A DNA stretch of 5,501 bases, taken from NCBI GenBank assembly GCA_011522945.1, contig WTHY01000070.1, positions 1 through 5,501 on the forward strand, read 5' to 3'. Below the pieces are notes generated by a model. That model searched no databases. It was not told where the DNA came from and saw only the letters and a list, made by a program, of their open reading frames with translations. Below are positions 1-5,501 of this stretch, piece after piece. Each line of letters begins with the position of its first letter. Positions within the stretch are counted from its first letter, which is position 1. Source of the stretch: Alphaproteobacteria bacterium (GTDB lineage Bacteria > Pseudomonadota > Alphaproteobacteria > Puniceispirillales > Puniceispirillaceae). A program made the position numbers and the translations under genes.

Positions 1-761
1 ACCATGTAGATGAGCAGAATGGATCGCGATAGAAACGCTTGGCCTGGGAAGCGCAGTCGCGCTGTTGCATAAGCGCCCGGTATCGCAAATACCAATGTAA
101 TGATGACAGTGATCACAGAAACGATAGCGGAATTTAGCAGGAATGTTCCAAACTGAAATTCGACAAATAGCTCAATATAGGAGCGGAATAATATCTCAGG
201 CCCAACCGAAAAATCGATAGAAAAATCTAATGGATTGGCCAAAAGGGATTGCTGACTTTTCAGGCTTGTCATGACCATCACATAAAAGGGCAGTGCCACA
301 AAAACAGTGAACAGCACCAAAGCCAAACCTTTCAATAGGCGGATAATAAGCACTTCATAAAGATACCGTTTTACAGCCATTGGTGTGAAGCCAGCCAACC
401 CCATCTGGATAGATAGCATTGTCAGGCCAATCCATAATGTCATGGTTATAAGCTGAATGTAGGGCGCTTCACTGAGGGGGATGCCAAAAGGTATCATTCG
501 GCCGAGCGTGATGAGCAACAAGACAGCCAAAATTCCAAAAACACTAAGACGATTTATCGTTCGTCTTTCATCCTTTGTGAAAAGCAAAACCAGTGAGAAG
601 ATGCCCCCAATGATAGCTGCCAACCCAGCAGGCGGCAGGAAAATTAAACCACCAATCATCATCATCAGAATGCCAGATAATATCATCCATAATCCCCCCC
701 AAATACCACCGATGATGAAGGCTGATAGTGGCATCATAATGGGTTTAACGAACTGTTCCAT
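1..761 (-). CDS. MalG-type sugar ABC transporter permease with multi-TM N-terminal extension (3' end outside window)
   Basis: Inner-membrane subunit of a carbohydrate (CUT1-type) ABC importer, expected to pair with the MalF-type subunit encoded just upstream. The frame is open from ATG at 761 to the window edge (253 codons). The family core starts near residue 140: a membrane helix ending in ALPFYVMVMTSLKS (156-169), the hallmark of the first MalG helix and periplasmic loop. It continues with FGTFLLNSAIVSVITVIITL (204-223) and IPGAYATARLRFPG (227-240). The EAA loop and remaining helices lie beyond position 1. Residues 1 to about 135 are extra compared with ordinary 270-300 residue MalG proteins and contain about four hydrophobic segments. 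The ATG overlaps the upstream stop as TAATG, and AGGA at 774-771 sits nine bases before it, which supports this start and translational coupling. The family assignment is firm; the substrate is unknown. Confidence 0.9.
   Translation of the reverse strand, partial: MEQFVKPIMMPLSAFIIGGIWGGLWMILSGILMMMIGGLIFLPPAGLAAIIGGIFSLVLLFTKDERRTINRLSVFGILAVLLLITLGRMIPFGIPLSEAPYIQLITMTLWIGLTMLSIQMGLAGFTPMAVKRYLYEVLIIRLLKGLALVLFTVFVALPFYVMVMTSLKSQQSLLANPLDFSIDFSVGPEILFRSYIELFVEFQFGTFLLNSAIVSVITVIITLVFAIPGAYATARLRFPGQAFLSRSILLIYM
342..761 (-). other. N-terminal hydrophobic extension of the MalG-type permease
   Basis: This segment encodes residues 1 to about 140, ahead of the recognisable permease core. By eye, hydrophobic stretches lie at about residues 13-41 (glycine, isoleucine and methionine rich), 43-61, 71-91 and 101-122. 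They are separated by short charged or polar links such as TKDERRTINR (62-71). An even number of extra helices would keep the core in its normal orientation, but the exact number is uncertain because the first stretch is long enough for one or two helices. I do not recognise the extension as a named domain. It is in frame with the core without a stop, so it appears to be a genuine part of the protein. Confidence 0.6.
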
Positions 762-2071
762 TAGCCATCATCCTGAGGAGAGAATTTAAAGAAGAGTAGT
801 GCAAAAAAGAGTAGGACAAAAAATACAACGACAGCGACGGCAGCGCCTGCACCCAAATTTGAGATGGCAAAAGCTTGCTCATAGACATCAACTGTTAAGG
901 TGCGCGTGCCTGCTGCTCCGCCAGTGAGCAGGAAAATATCGTCGAATTTATTGAAGGTCCAAATAAATCGCAGCAAGAATAAAACTGATAAAATACCAAG
1001 CAATTGCGGGATAGATAAATACCAGAATTGCTGTAGAGGTGTTGCCCCATCCATTTCAGCTGCTTCATACATCTCTGAAGAAATTGACTGCATGCGCGCC
1101 AAAATAAACAGGAAGGATAGGGGGAAATAGCGCCACGCCTCAAAGATGATGACCGTGGTTAGCGCTACCGGAAATGCAAAGGTGAAGCCTAGAATATTAA
1201 TATCAACTGCGCGTTTCCCAAGAAAATTTACAGGCCCATCAGTCAGACCCATCTGCTGCAGCATGGCATTAAATGTACCGCCAAGCCCCGCATCAAGCAG
1301 TAAAACCCAGGCAAAAGCCACTGCAATCACTGGCGCAACATAGGGAAATAGGAATAGGCCGCGTAAAACGGCTCTACCCTTGAAAGTGGTATTTAAGATT
1401 TGTGCGGCAAACAACCCTAAGATGAGGGCGCCAGCAGTGCCGAAAATTGTGTAATAGAGGGATACACGCAAGACTTGCCAAAATTCCGGCGCGGAGAAAA
1501 TCTTCTGGAAATTCACCAGGCTAAATTCAAAATTTGTCAGAATATTTGTGGTTGTATAGGTGAATTCCGGCTTTGAGCTGCGGGCACGTATGCCATTATC
1601 AAGATAGGTTTGGGTGACGGTAGCCGGCATCTTCATATCAAGCTTTTTGCCAGCGTCAATTTTGCCTATATCACAAGTAAGATTATTGGCATTTACTCTA
1701 CAGCCTTCATGGAGTGATGTAATATTTAGTCCGTCTGGCAATGTATCTGTGAAGACTACAGAGCCAAGCGCATCTTTTTTCGAGGAATTTCGAATACGAT
1801 ATCGAATGGTGACCTCTTGACCAGCCTCAGATGGCTTTGGCTTGACTTGTTCATTCGCCATTGGCCGTGCAGCCCGTAAATCTCCCAATTCAACAGGCTT
1901 AAAACTTATCCAGAAGTTGGCTAGAAGTGGCAGTAATACGATACTTAAAACCATAAAGAAGGTTGGTAAAAGCATCATATAGGCCAAGCCCATTTCGCGC
2001 TTTGCAAGCGCCCCTGCCTTTTTCGGAGGCTCTGTGTGCCCTGTTTGCTGTAGATCGATTTGTTGAGACAT
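761..2071 (-). CDS. MalF-type sugar ABC transporter permease with inserted DUF11-like periplasmic domain
   Basis: Membrane subunit of a CUT1-type sugar importer. Numbered from ATG at 2071 (436 aa): a cytoplasmic N-terminus; TM1 about 29-57; an inserted beta-rich domain about 67-177; then the family pattern FSLVNFQKIFSAPEFW (183-198). Further helices lie near 198-226, 238-259, 293-327, 357-374 and 407-428. The EAA loop that docks the ATPase is present as EAAEMDGATPLQQFWYLSIP (336-355). Ordinary relatives are about 290-320 residues, and the excess is the insert. The frame stays open to a TTG at 2110 (449 aa), but no Shine-Dalgarno precedes it; ATG 2071 has only a weak AGG three bases away, so the start is uncertain and initiation probably weak. 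The stop overlaps the next permease's ATG. The substrate is not readable. Confidence 0.9.
   Translation of the reverse strand: MSQQIDLQQTGHTEPPKKAGALAKREMGLAYMMLLPTFFMVLSIVLLPLLANFWISFKPVELGDLRAARPMANEQVKPKPSEAGQEVTIRYRIRNSSKKDALGSVVFTDTLPDGLNITSLHEGCRVNANNLTCDIGKIDAGKKLDMKMPATVTQTYLDNGIRARSSKPEFTYTTTNILTNFEFSLVNFQKIFSAPEFWQVLRVSLYYTIFGTAGALILGLFAAQILNTTFKGRAVLRGLFLFPYVAPVIAVAFAWVLLLDAGLGGTFNAMLQQMGLTDGPVNFLGKRAVDINILGFTFAFPVALTTVIIFEAWRYFPLSFLFILARMQSISSEMYEAAEMDGATPLQQFWYLSIPQLLGILSVLFLLRFIWTFNKFDDIFLLTGGAAGTRTLTVDVYEQAFAISNLGAGAAVAVVVFFVLLFFALLFFKFSPQDDG
1541..1873 (-). other. DUF11-like Ig-fold domain inserted in the first periplasmic loop of the MalF-type permease
   Basis: This region encodes residues about 67-177 of the 436-residue permease, between TM1 and the conserved loop that leads into the next helix. 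The pattern matches DUF11 repeats of surface proteins: AGQEVTIRYRIRNSSKKDAL (83-102), then VVFTDTLPDGLNITS (105-119), then GC, TCDIGKIDAG (132-141) and a closing beta strand with MPATVTQ. DUF11 domains are known as beta-sandwich modules of exported proteins, so a periplasmic location fits. The two cysteines (about 124 and 133) are the only ones in the whole protein and could form a disulfide. E. coli MalF also has a large Ig-like periplasmic loop (P2) that contacts the maltose-binding protein, but at a different loop; a similar docking role here is inference. Confidence 0.75.
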
Positions 2072-2127
2072 AGGCCTGACGTCTTGAGGTAACTTATTTT
2101 GCTGTGTCAAAAACTTTAAAGAAGGGA

Positions 2128-2170
2128 GTCAGGCGACCTTTTAGCCGCCTGACAAGCGGAATGCATTCCG
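2128..2170 (-). promoter_or_regulatory. Tandem stem-loops in the binding protein-permease gap
   Basis: Two inverted repeats follow the binding-protein stop codon. The first met by the transcript is a perfect 14-base palindrome at 2157-2170 (CGGAATGCATTCCG), able to form a five-base stem with a four-base loop. Three bases later comes an eight-base GC-rich stem, GTCAGGCG/CGCCTGAC (2128-2135 with 2146-2153), with a ten-base loop. The bases after it on the minus strand are pyrimidine-rich (TCCCTTCTTT) but not a clean T run, so this is a poor intrinsic terminator. Partial attenuation or 3'-end protection of the binding-protein message is more likely, as is common between binding-protein and permease genes in sugar transport operons. 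Confidence 0.5.
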
Positions 2171-2184
2171 TATTTGGTTATTGC

Positions 2185-3525
2185 TTAAAGTGCCTTGTGC
2201 TTTGCAACGATTTCGTCAGCAGCGGCATCTAGTGAGATTTCGCCATCGATATATTTGCGGATCACCTGAGACATCACGCGAGAATTCACGATTTGTGATG
2301 CCTTCTCAAGCTGACCGTCAGCTACACCCCAACGATCGCCAACTGACAGGCCAGCTACGATGTCTGAGATAACTGCATCTGGGTAGATGTTGCCAAGAGG
2401 CTCTTTACGGTCAACACCTGTTGGCAGGCCTGCCCAAAGTGCTTCATAAGCATTGCTGCCAGCTGAAGGGCCTTTACGTACAGGGAACTTGCCTTCTGGT
2501 GCCATACCTAGCCAATCGCCATAGCCTTCAGATACAACAAATTTTACGAACTCTGATGCTACATCTGTATTCGCATCAGCTGTAATACCAAGATAACGTG
2601 TATCTGCATAAGCAGCGCCATCTGGGTTGCCTGGGCCAGAGAAGACAGTCACAAAGCCAGTCTTACGTGCCAGTTCTTTTGTTGTTGGGTCATCAGTAAT
2701 TGTCACTGGTGCTGAGTCACGCAGACCACCAAGTTCATCAAGCAATGATGGTGACCAGATGATCATAGCTGCCTGACCGCCTAGGTACAATTCACGAGAC
2801 TGCTTCCAGAACAGATCGCCATCTGGAGAGGCATCACCAATTGTCTTATAGAAAGACAGAACTTCTTTCAGCTTTGATGTATCCTCATTGATAGAGCCAT
2901 CAGCATTTACTGGTGAATAGCCAGCTGCTAGTGAAATATGCTCAATCAGCTGCATCATGTAAGTTTCGTCAATCTTTGTTGCAGCAACAAAACCATAGAC
3001 TGATGGTGGATTATGCAGCTTTGCAATCGCAGCTTCAATATCACCGAATGACTGAGGGGCTGCAAGACCAGCTGCCTCAAAAAGGTCCTTACGATACACA
3101 ACAAGCTGTGTCCAACCATCTGTTGGGACAGATACGATTTCACCGTCTGAGCTTGCCATCTTGATAGCGCCAGAGGCAAAGCTGCCAACACCTAGGTCAT
3201 TTACGGCTTCGTCAGCTGCAGCTGTGTCAAGAATGCCAGCTGAAGCAAATGGCAGCAAATGCTGAACTGTGTGGTTCAGAACATCAGGCAATTCACCTGC
3301 AGCAAAAGCAGCTGTTGCACGTGTTGCAATGTCTTTTTCTGTTACAGGAACAATTTTCACTGTGTGACCAGTGGCTGCATTAAAGGCAGCAGCAATTTTT
3401 TCCTGCCGAGCCATACGGTCTGGCTGCTCTTCCATTGTCCACATTGTGATAGTGTCTGCTAACGCATTACCCATCATTGATGCAGATAGGAGGAGACCAG
3501 CACTAAGTACTGCTAGTTTTTTCAT
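2185..3525 (-). CDS. Extracellular sugar-binding protein of ABC transporter (solute-binding protein family 1)
   Basis: Periplasmic receptor that delivers a sugar to the adjacent permeases. The 446-residue protein begins with a Sec signal peptide: KK, a hydrophobic core to about residue 19, and a probable cut after ALA (21-23), so the mature protein starts DTITMWTM. There is no lipobox cysteine and none in the whole protein, hence a soluble periplasmic form. Family 1 signatures include AFNAATGHTVKIVPV (47-61), DGWTQLVVYRKDLFEAAGL (136-154), ELYLGGQAAMIIWSPSL (245-261) and a C-terminal WLGMAPEGKFPVRKG (338-352). Length is normal for the family. The ATG overlaps the repressor stop as ATGA, with an AGGGAGA ribosome site about six bases upstream inside the repressor gene. 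Aromatic residues that might stack on a sugar are plentiful (W138, W240, W257, W364), but the ligand cannot be named. Confidence 0.93.
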   Translation of the reverse strand: MKKLAVLSAGLLLSASMMGNALADTITMWTMEEQPDRMARQEKIAAAFNAATGHTVKIVPVTEKDIATRATAAFAAGELPDVLNHTVQHLLPFASAGILDTAAADEAVNDLGVGSFASGAIKMASSDGEIVSVPTDGWTQLVVYRKDLFEAAGLAAPQSFGDIEAAIAKLHNPPSVYGFVAATKIDETYMMQLIEHISLAAGYSPVNADGSINEDTSKLKEVLSFYKTIGDASPDGDLFWKQSRELYLGGQAAMIIWSPSLLDELGGLRDSAPVTITDDPTTKELARKTGFVTVFSGPGNPDGAAYADTRYLGITADANTDVASEFVKFVVSEGYGDWLGMAPEGKFPVRKGPSAGSNAYEALWAGLPTGVDRKEPLGNIYPDAVISDIVAGLSVGDRWGVADGQLEKASQIVNSRVMSQVIRKYIDGEISLDAAADEIVAKHKAL

Positions 3526-4580
3526 GAAGTTTCTCCCTTACTCATGGTTGGTGCCGTGAGGGCCCTATTTGGACCATCACTCATCCGCCGCACCAGCTCG
3601 GCACTGCGGAGTTCTTGAAGGCTTTTCGGGTCTGCCCCATCAATGACAGCAAGCAGCATATCCCCTAAAATGCGCCCTGAATGGACAAGTGGCTGTGCCA
3701 TTGTCGTCAGGGGTGGGTTGCAATGCTTGCCTATAGACAGACCGTCATAGCCAATAACTGAAATATCTTTTCCTGGTGTGAGGCTGCGGGCGCGAATAGC
3801 CTCTATTGCACCAATTGCCTGCATATCTGTTGCACATACAATCGCTGTTGGCGCGTCATCTGCGGCCAACATAACAGCAGCTGCGTTTGCGCCACCTGCA
3901 TCTGTCATCTCACAAAATTCAATAAGCTGTTCATCAGGAGCTAGCCCATTGGCCTTCATGCCAGATTTGAACCCGTCCAGACGTTGCTGTGCAAAATTAT
4001 AGTAGCTTGGGGCCCCTATGAACCCAATGCGGCGATGACCAAGAGAGACAAGATGGTCAATAATTTCAATGAATGCCTTGGTATTATCAACATCATACCA
4101 AGCATAATCTGCGGAATCTTTTGATCTGCCATGAACAACGAAAGGCAATTTTGCAGCTTGTAATAAAGAAATGCGCTGGTCGATTTTATAGGGGCGAGAC
4201 AGAACAACGCCGCTCACCTTGCCTGTACGTGCAAGACGGGCAATTACGTCAGCTTCTTCTTCAGCTGTTGGTGTTTGGACAACAACAAGATCCCATTTAC
4301 GCTTTGAAAGTGATTCTCCCAGACCCTGAAGCAATTGCGCCACAAAAGGCTCGGAAATGCCACCAACGCTCGCTGGCATAATATAAGCAACAGCCTCGGC
4401 CACACCTCTGGCAAGGCCTCTAGCAAGCGGGTTTGGCGCATAACCATGCGCCTTCGCCATATCTTGAACCCGCATACGCGTGGCTTCACTGATATCTGAA
4501 TAATTATTTAAGGCACGCGAAACCGTAGCTTCCGTCAAACCGAGCTCGCTCGCTAATGATTTTAGCGTTACGCGTGGCAT
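3522..4580 (-). CDS. LacI-family transcriptional repressor, AglR-like
   Basis: Sugar-responsive DNA-binding regulator of 352 residues, a typical LacI-family length. The N-terminal helix-turn-helix covers residues 4-25 (VTLKSLASELGLTEATVSRA), with the recognition helix around TEATVSRALN (16-25). A hinge helix NPLARGLARG (50-59) follows, with Leu56 in the position that inserts into the central CG of operators in this family. The effector domain contains SVIGYDGLSIGKHCNPPLTT near the C-terminus, the usual ligand-domain strand and loop. The segment RLARTGKVSGVVLSRP is like alphaproteobacterial AglR-type regulators of alpha-glucoside uptake, from memory rather than a search. It is the first gene of the minus-strand operon, starts 32 bases from a perfect 22-bp operator-like palindrome, and has a purine-rich GAGGGGGAAG ribosome site. 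Autoregulation is likely; the inducer is unknown. Confidence 0.93.
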   Translation of the reverse strand: MPRVTLKSLASELGLTEATVSRALNNYSDISEATRMRVQDMAKAHGYAPNPLARGLARGVAEAVAYIMPASVGGISEPFVAQLLQGLGESLSKRKWDLVVVQTPTAEEEADVIARLARTGKVSGVVLSRPYKIDQRISLLQAAKLPFVVHGRSKDSADYAWYDVDNTKAFIEIIDHLVSLGHRRIGFIGAPSYYNFAQQRLDGFKSGMKANGLAPDEQLIEFCEMTDAGGANAAAVMLAADDAPTAIVCATDMQAIGAIEAIRARSLTPGKDISVIGYDGLSIGKHCNPPLTTMAQPLVHSGRILGDMLLAVIDGADPKSLQELRSAELVRRMSDGPNRALTAPTMSKGETS

Positions 4581-4609
4581 AAAGCATCTTCCCCCTCATA
4601 GACTTAAAC

Positions 4610-4637
4610 GTTATTCCGAAAGCGCTTTCGGAATCAA
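4610..4637 (-). promoter_or_regulatory. Candidate promoter of the repressor-transporter operon
   Basis: Reading the minus strand, TTGATT (4637-4632) is followed after 16 bases by AATAAC (4615-4610), a fair -35 and a weak -10. The operator palindrome fills the spacer, so bound repressor would block polymerase. The start point would fall about 20-25 bases before the repressor ATG. An alternative is an AT-rich TATAAA-like box on the same strand near 4648-4654, which lacks a convincing -35. The call rests on consensus matching by eye only. Confidence 0.35.
4613..4634. promoter_or_regulatory. LacI-family operator: perfect 22-bp palindrome
   Basis: The half-site ATTCCGAAAGC is followed immediately by its exact reverse complement, with no mismatch over 22 bases. 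The centre AAAGCGCTTT, with its central CG, is the standard form of LacI/GalR-family operators. It lies in the 166-base gap between the divergent repressor and isomerase genes. It also overlaps a candidate -35 on the plus strand and a candidate promoter spacer on the minus strand. The neighbouring LacI-family protein is the obvious ligand. No second copy of comparable quality occurs in the window. Confidence 0.85.
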
Positions 4638-4655
4638 TAGGTTTTATTTTATAAT
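4627..4655 (+). promoter_or_regulatory. Candidate promoter of the AGE-family isomerase gene
   Basis: A perfect -10 box TATAAT lies at 4650-4655, and 17 bases upstream is TTCGGA (4627-4632), a three-of-six match to the -35. The -35 falls inside the operator palindrome. Transcription would begin near 4662 and leave a leader of about 85 bases. That leader contains a minor AGCCT/AGGCT inverted repeat (4684-4699) and a second -10-like TGTAAT (4701-4706) with no good -35. Confidence 0.45.
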
Positions 4656-4746
4656 TTCACATAGCGGCGTATTTTTTGCTCTGAGCCTAGAGAAAGGCTA
4701 TGTAATTACGCAGGCTGAGCTGTATTTTTGTGTTGAGGAATTTAAG

Positions 4747-5501
4747 ATGAACTACCCAGATTTCGAATCTGAAACTTTCCTATCGAGTCATGTGGAGAGT
4801 ATTCTCAGCTTTTATGAGCCAAATGTATTTGACGAGGCTGGCGGTTTTTTTCAGCATTTCAAAGATGATGGCAGTATTTATGATGCAGAAACACGGCATC
4901 TCGTTAGCTCAACACGGTTTGTCTTTAATTATGTAAATGCCTATCAGAGGACGGGGCGTGACCATTATAAGGTTTGGGCAGAGCATGGCTTTGCCTATCT
5001 ACAGACACATCATTTGCAAGCTGATGGCCATTATATCTGGCAGCGGAATGCAGATAGGATTGAAGATGGGAGAGCGATGGCTTATGGCCATGCGTTTGTA
5101 ATGCTAGCAGCGGCCTATGCAGCGCGGCTTAACATAGCAGGTGCCTCTGAAACGATTGGCAAAATTTGGGATTTTATGGAGCGGTATTTCTGGGAGCCAG
5201 AACATAATGCCTATGCTGATGAATATGATGACAGCCTCACGGTATGTGACCTGTATCGAGGCCAAAATGCCAATATGCACACGGTTGAAGCCTTGATAGC
5301 TGCCTATGAGACAACAAAAGAGCCCCTGTATCTAGAGCGTGCCGAGCTCGTCGCTAAACAATTTTGTGTCATATTAGCACGTGCTGCTGACGGTCAGATT
5401 TGGGAGCATTATGATACAAATTGGCAGCAAGACTGGCAGTATAATATTGATAAGCCAGATGATTTATTCAAACCATGGGGATTTCAGCCAGGACATCAGG
5501 T
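4747..5501 (+). CDS. AGE-family sugar isomerase/2-epimerase (mannose isomerase or YihS-like), 3' end outside window
   Basis: Cytoplasmic enzyme of the N-acylglucosamine 2-epimerase superfamily, (alpha/alpha)6-barrel proteins that isomerise or epimerise aldoses and ketoses such as mannose/fructose or sulfoquinovose/sulfofructose. ATG at 4747 follows GAGGAA (4735-4740) at a six-base spacing. The visible 251 residues are about 60 percent of a usual 390-420. Family landmarks are EAGGFFQHF (30-38), STRFVFNY (55-62, with the conserved Arg57), AYGHAFVMLAAAYAA (112-126), RGQNANMHTVEALIAAYETT (171-190, with His178), and KPWGFQPGHQ (242-251). His250 aligns with a catalytic histidine of YihS-type enzymes; the second catalytic histidine would be outside the window. 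Divergence from the repressor across a shared operator suggests it processes the imported sugar. AGE members differ in substrate through few residues, so specificity stays open. Confidence 0.88.
   Translation, partial: MNYPDFESETFLSSHVESILSFYEPNVFDEAGGFFQHFKDDGSIYDAETRHLVSSTRFVFNYVNAYQRTGRDHYKVWAEHGFAYLQTHHLQADGHYIWQRNADRIEDGRAMAYGHAFVMLAAAYAARLNIAGASETIGKIWDFMERYFWEPEHNAYADEYDDSLTVCDLYRGQNANMHTVEALIAAYETTKEPLYLERAELVAKQFCVILARAADGQIWEHYDTNWQQDWQYNIDKPDDLFKPWGFQPGHQ

Noticed and set aside
481..789. Plus-strand open frame of 102 codons
   Set aside because: It lies antisense to the MalG-type permease, encodes a low-complexity Ile/Pro/Met-rich product and has no ribosome site; it is a shadow of the real gene.
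1160..1167. TAGCGCTA as a possible second operator inside the MalF-type gene
   Set aside because: Symmetry extends only eight bases and does not match the ATTCCGAAAGC half-site; it is expected by chance in coding sequence.
1541..1873. The MalF insert as a frameshift, gene fusion artefact or mobile insertion
   Set aside because: The reading frame is continuous, flanking permease motifs are intact on both sides, and no direct or inverted repeats border the region.
2128..2153. Stem-loop read as a full intrinsic terminator after the binding-protein gene
   Set aside because: There is no uninterrupted T run after the stem on the transcribed strand, and the permease genes downstream have no evident promoter of their own, so complete termination is unlikely.
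4073..4381. Plus-strand open frame of 102 codons within the repressor gene
   Set aside because: It is antisense to a well-supported LacI-family gene, resembles no family I know, and lacks a start context.
4684..4699. AGCCT/AGGCT inverted repeat in the isomerase leader as a riboswitch or attenuator
   Set aside because: A five-base stem with no further structure or conserved motif is too weak to support such a call.

Overview
The window is a carbohydrate uptake and early-catabolism locus from a Gram-negative bacterium, most likely an alphaproteobacterium. Three things point that way: the LacI-family regulator resembles the AglR type found next to alphaproteobacterial sugar ABC transporters, the solute-binding protein has a Sec signal peptide without a lipobox cysteine, and the base composition is moderate. 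A marine lineage such as SAR116 or a roseobacter relative is possible, but that is a guess from composition and style, not a demonstrated assignment.

From about 4580 down to position 1, four genes run on the minus strand and look like one operon. They are a LacI-family repressor (3522-4580), a family 1 extracellular solute-binding protein (2185-3525), a MalF-type permease (761-2071), and a MalG-type permease that runs off the left edge (1-761). The repressor and binding-protein genes overlap as ATGA and the two permease genes overlap as TAATG, so both pairs are probably translationally coupled. Between the binding protein and the permeases lies a 113-base gap with two stem-loops, in the usual place for setting high binding-protein and low permease expression. 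No ATPase gene is visible; it would be expected beyond position 1.

On the plus strand, diverging from the repressor, an N-acylglucosamine 2-epimerase (AGE) family sugar isomerase/epimerase starts at 4747 and is cut by the right edge. The 166-base divergent gap holds a perfect 22-bp palindrome at 4613-4634 with a central CG, typical of a LacI-family operator. It overlaps plausible promoters in both directions. The simplest model is one repressor that senses the imported sugar or a derivative and controls both uptake and isomerisation.

The main oddity is the permease pair. The MalF-type subunit carries a DUF11-like, Ig-type beta domain of roughly 110 residues in its first periplasmic loop, holding the protein's only two cysteines. 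The MalG-type subunit has about 130-140 extra N-terminal residues with roughly four hydrophobic segments before the normal permease core. The transported sugar cannot be read from the sequence.
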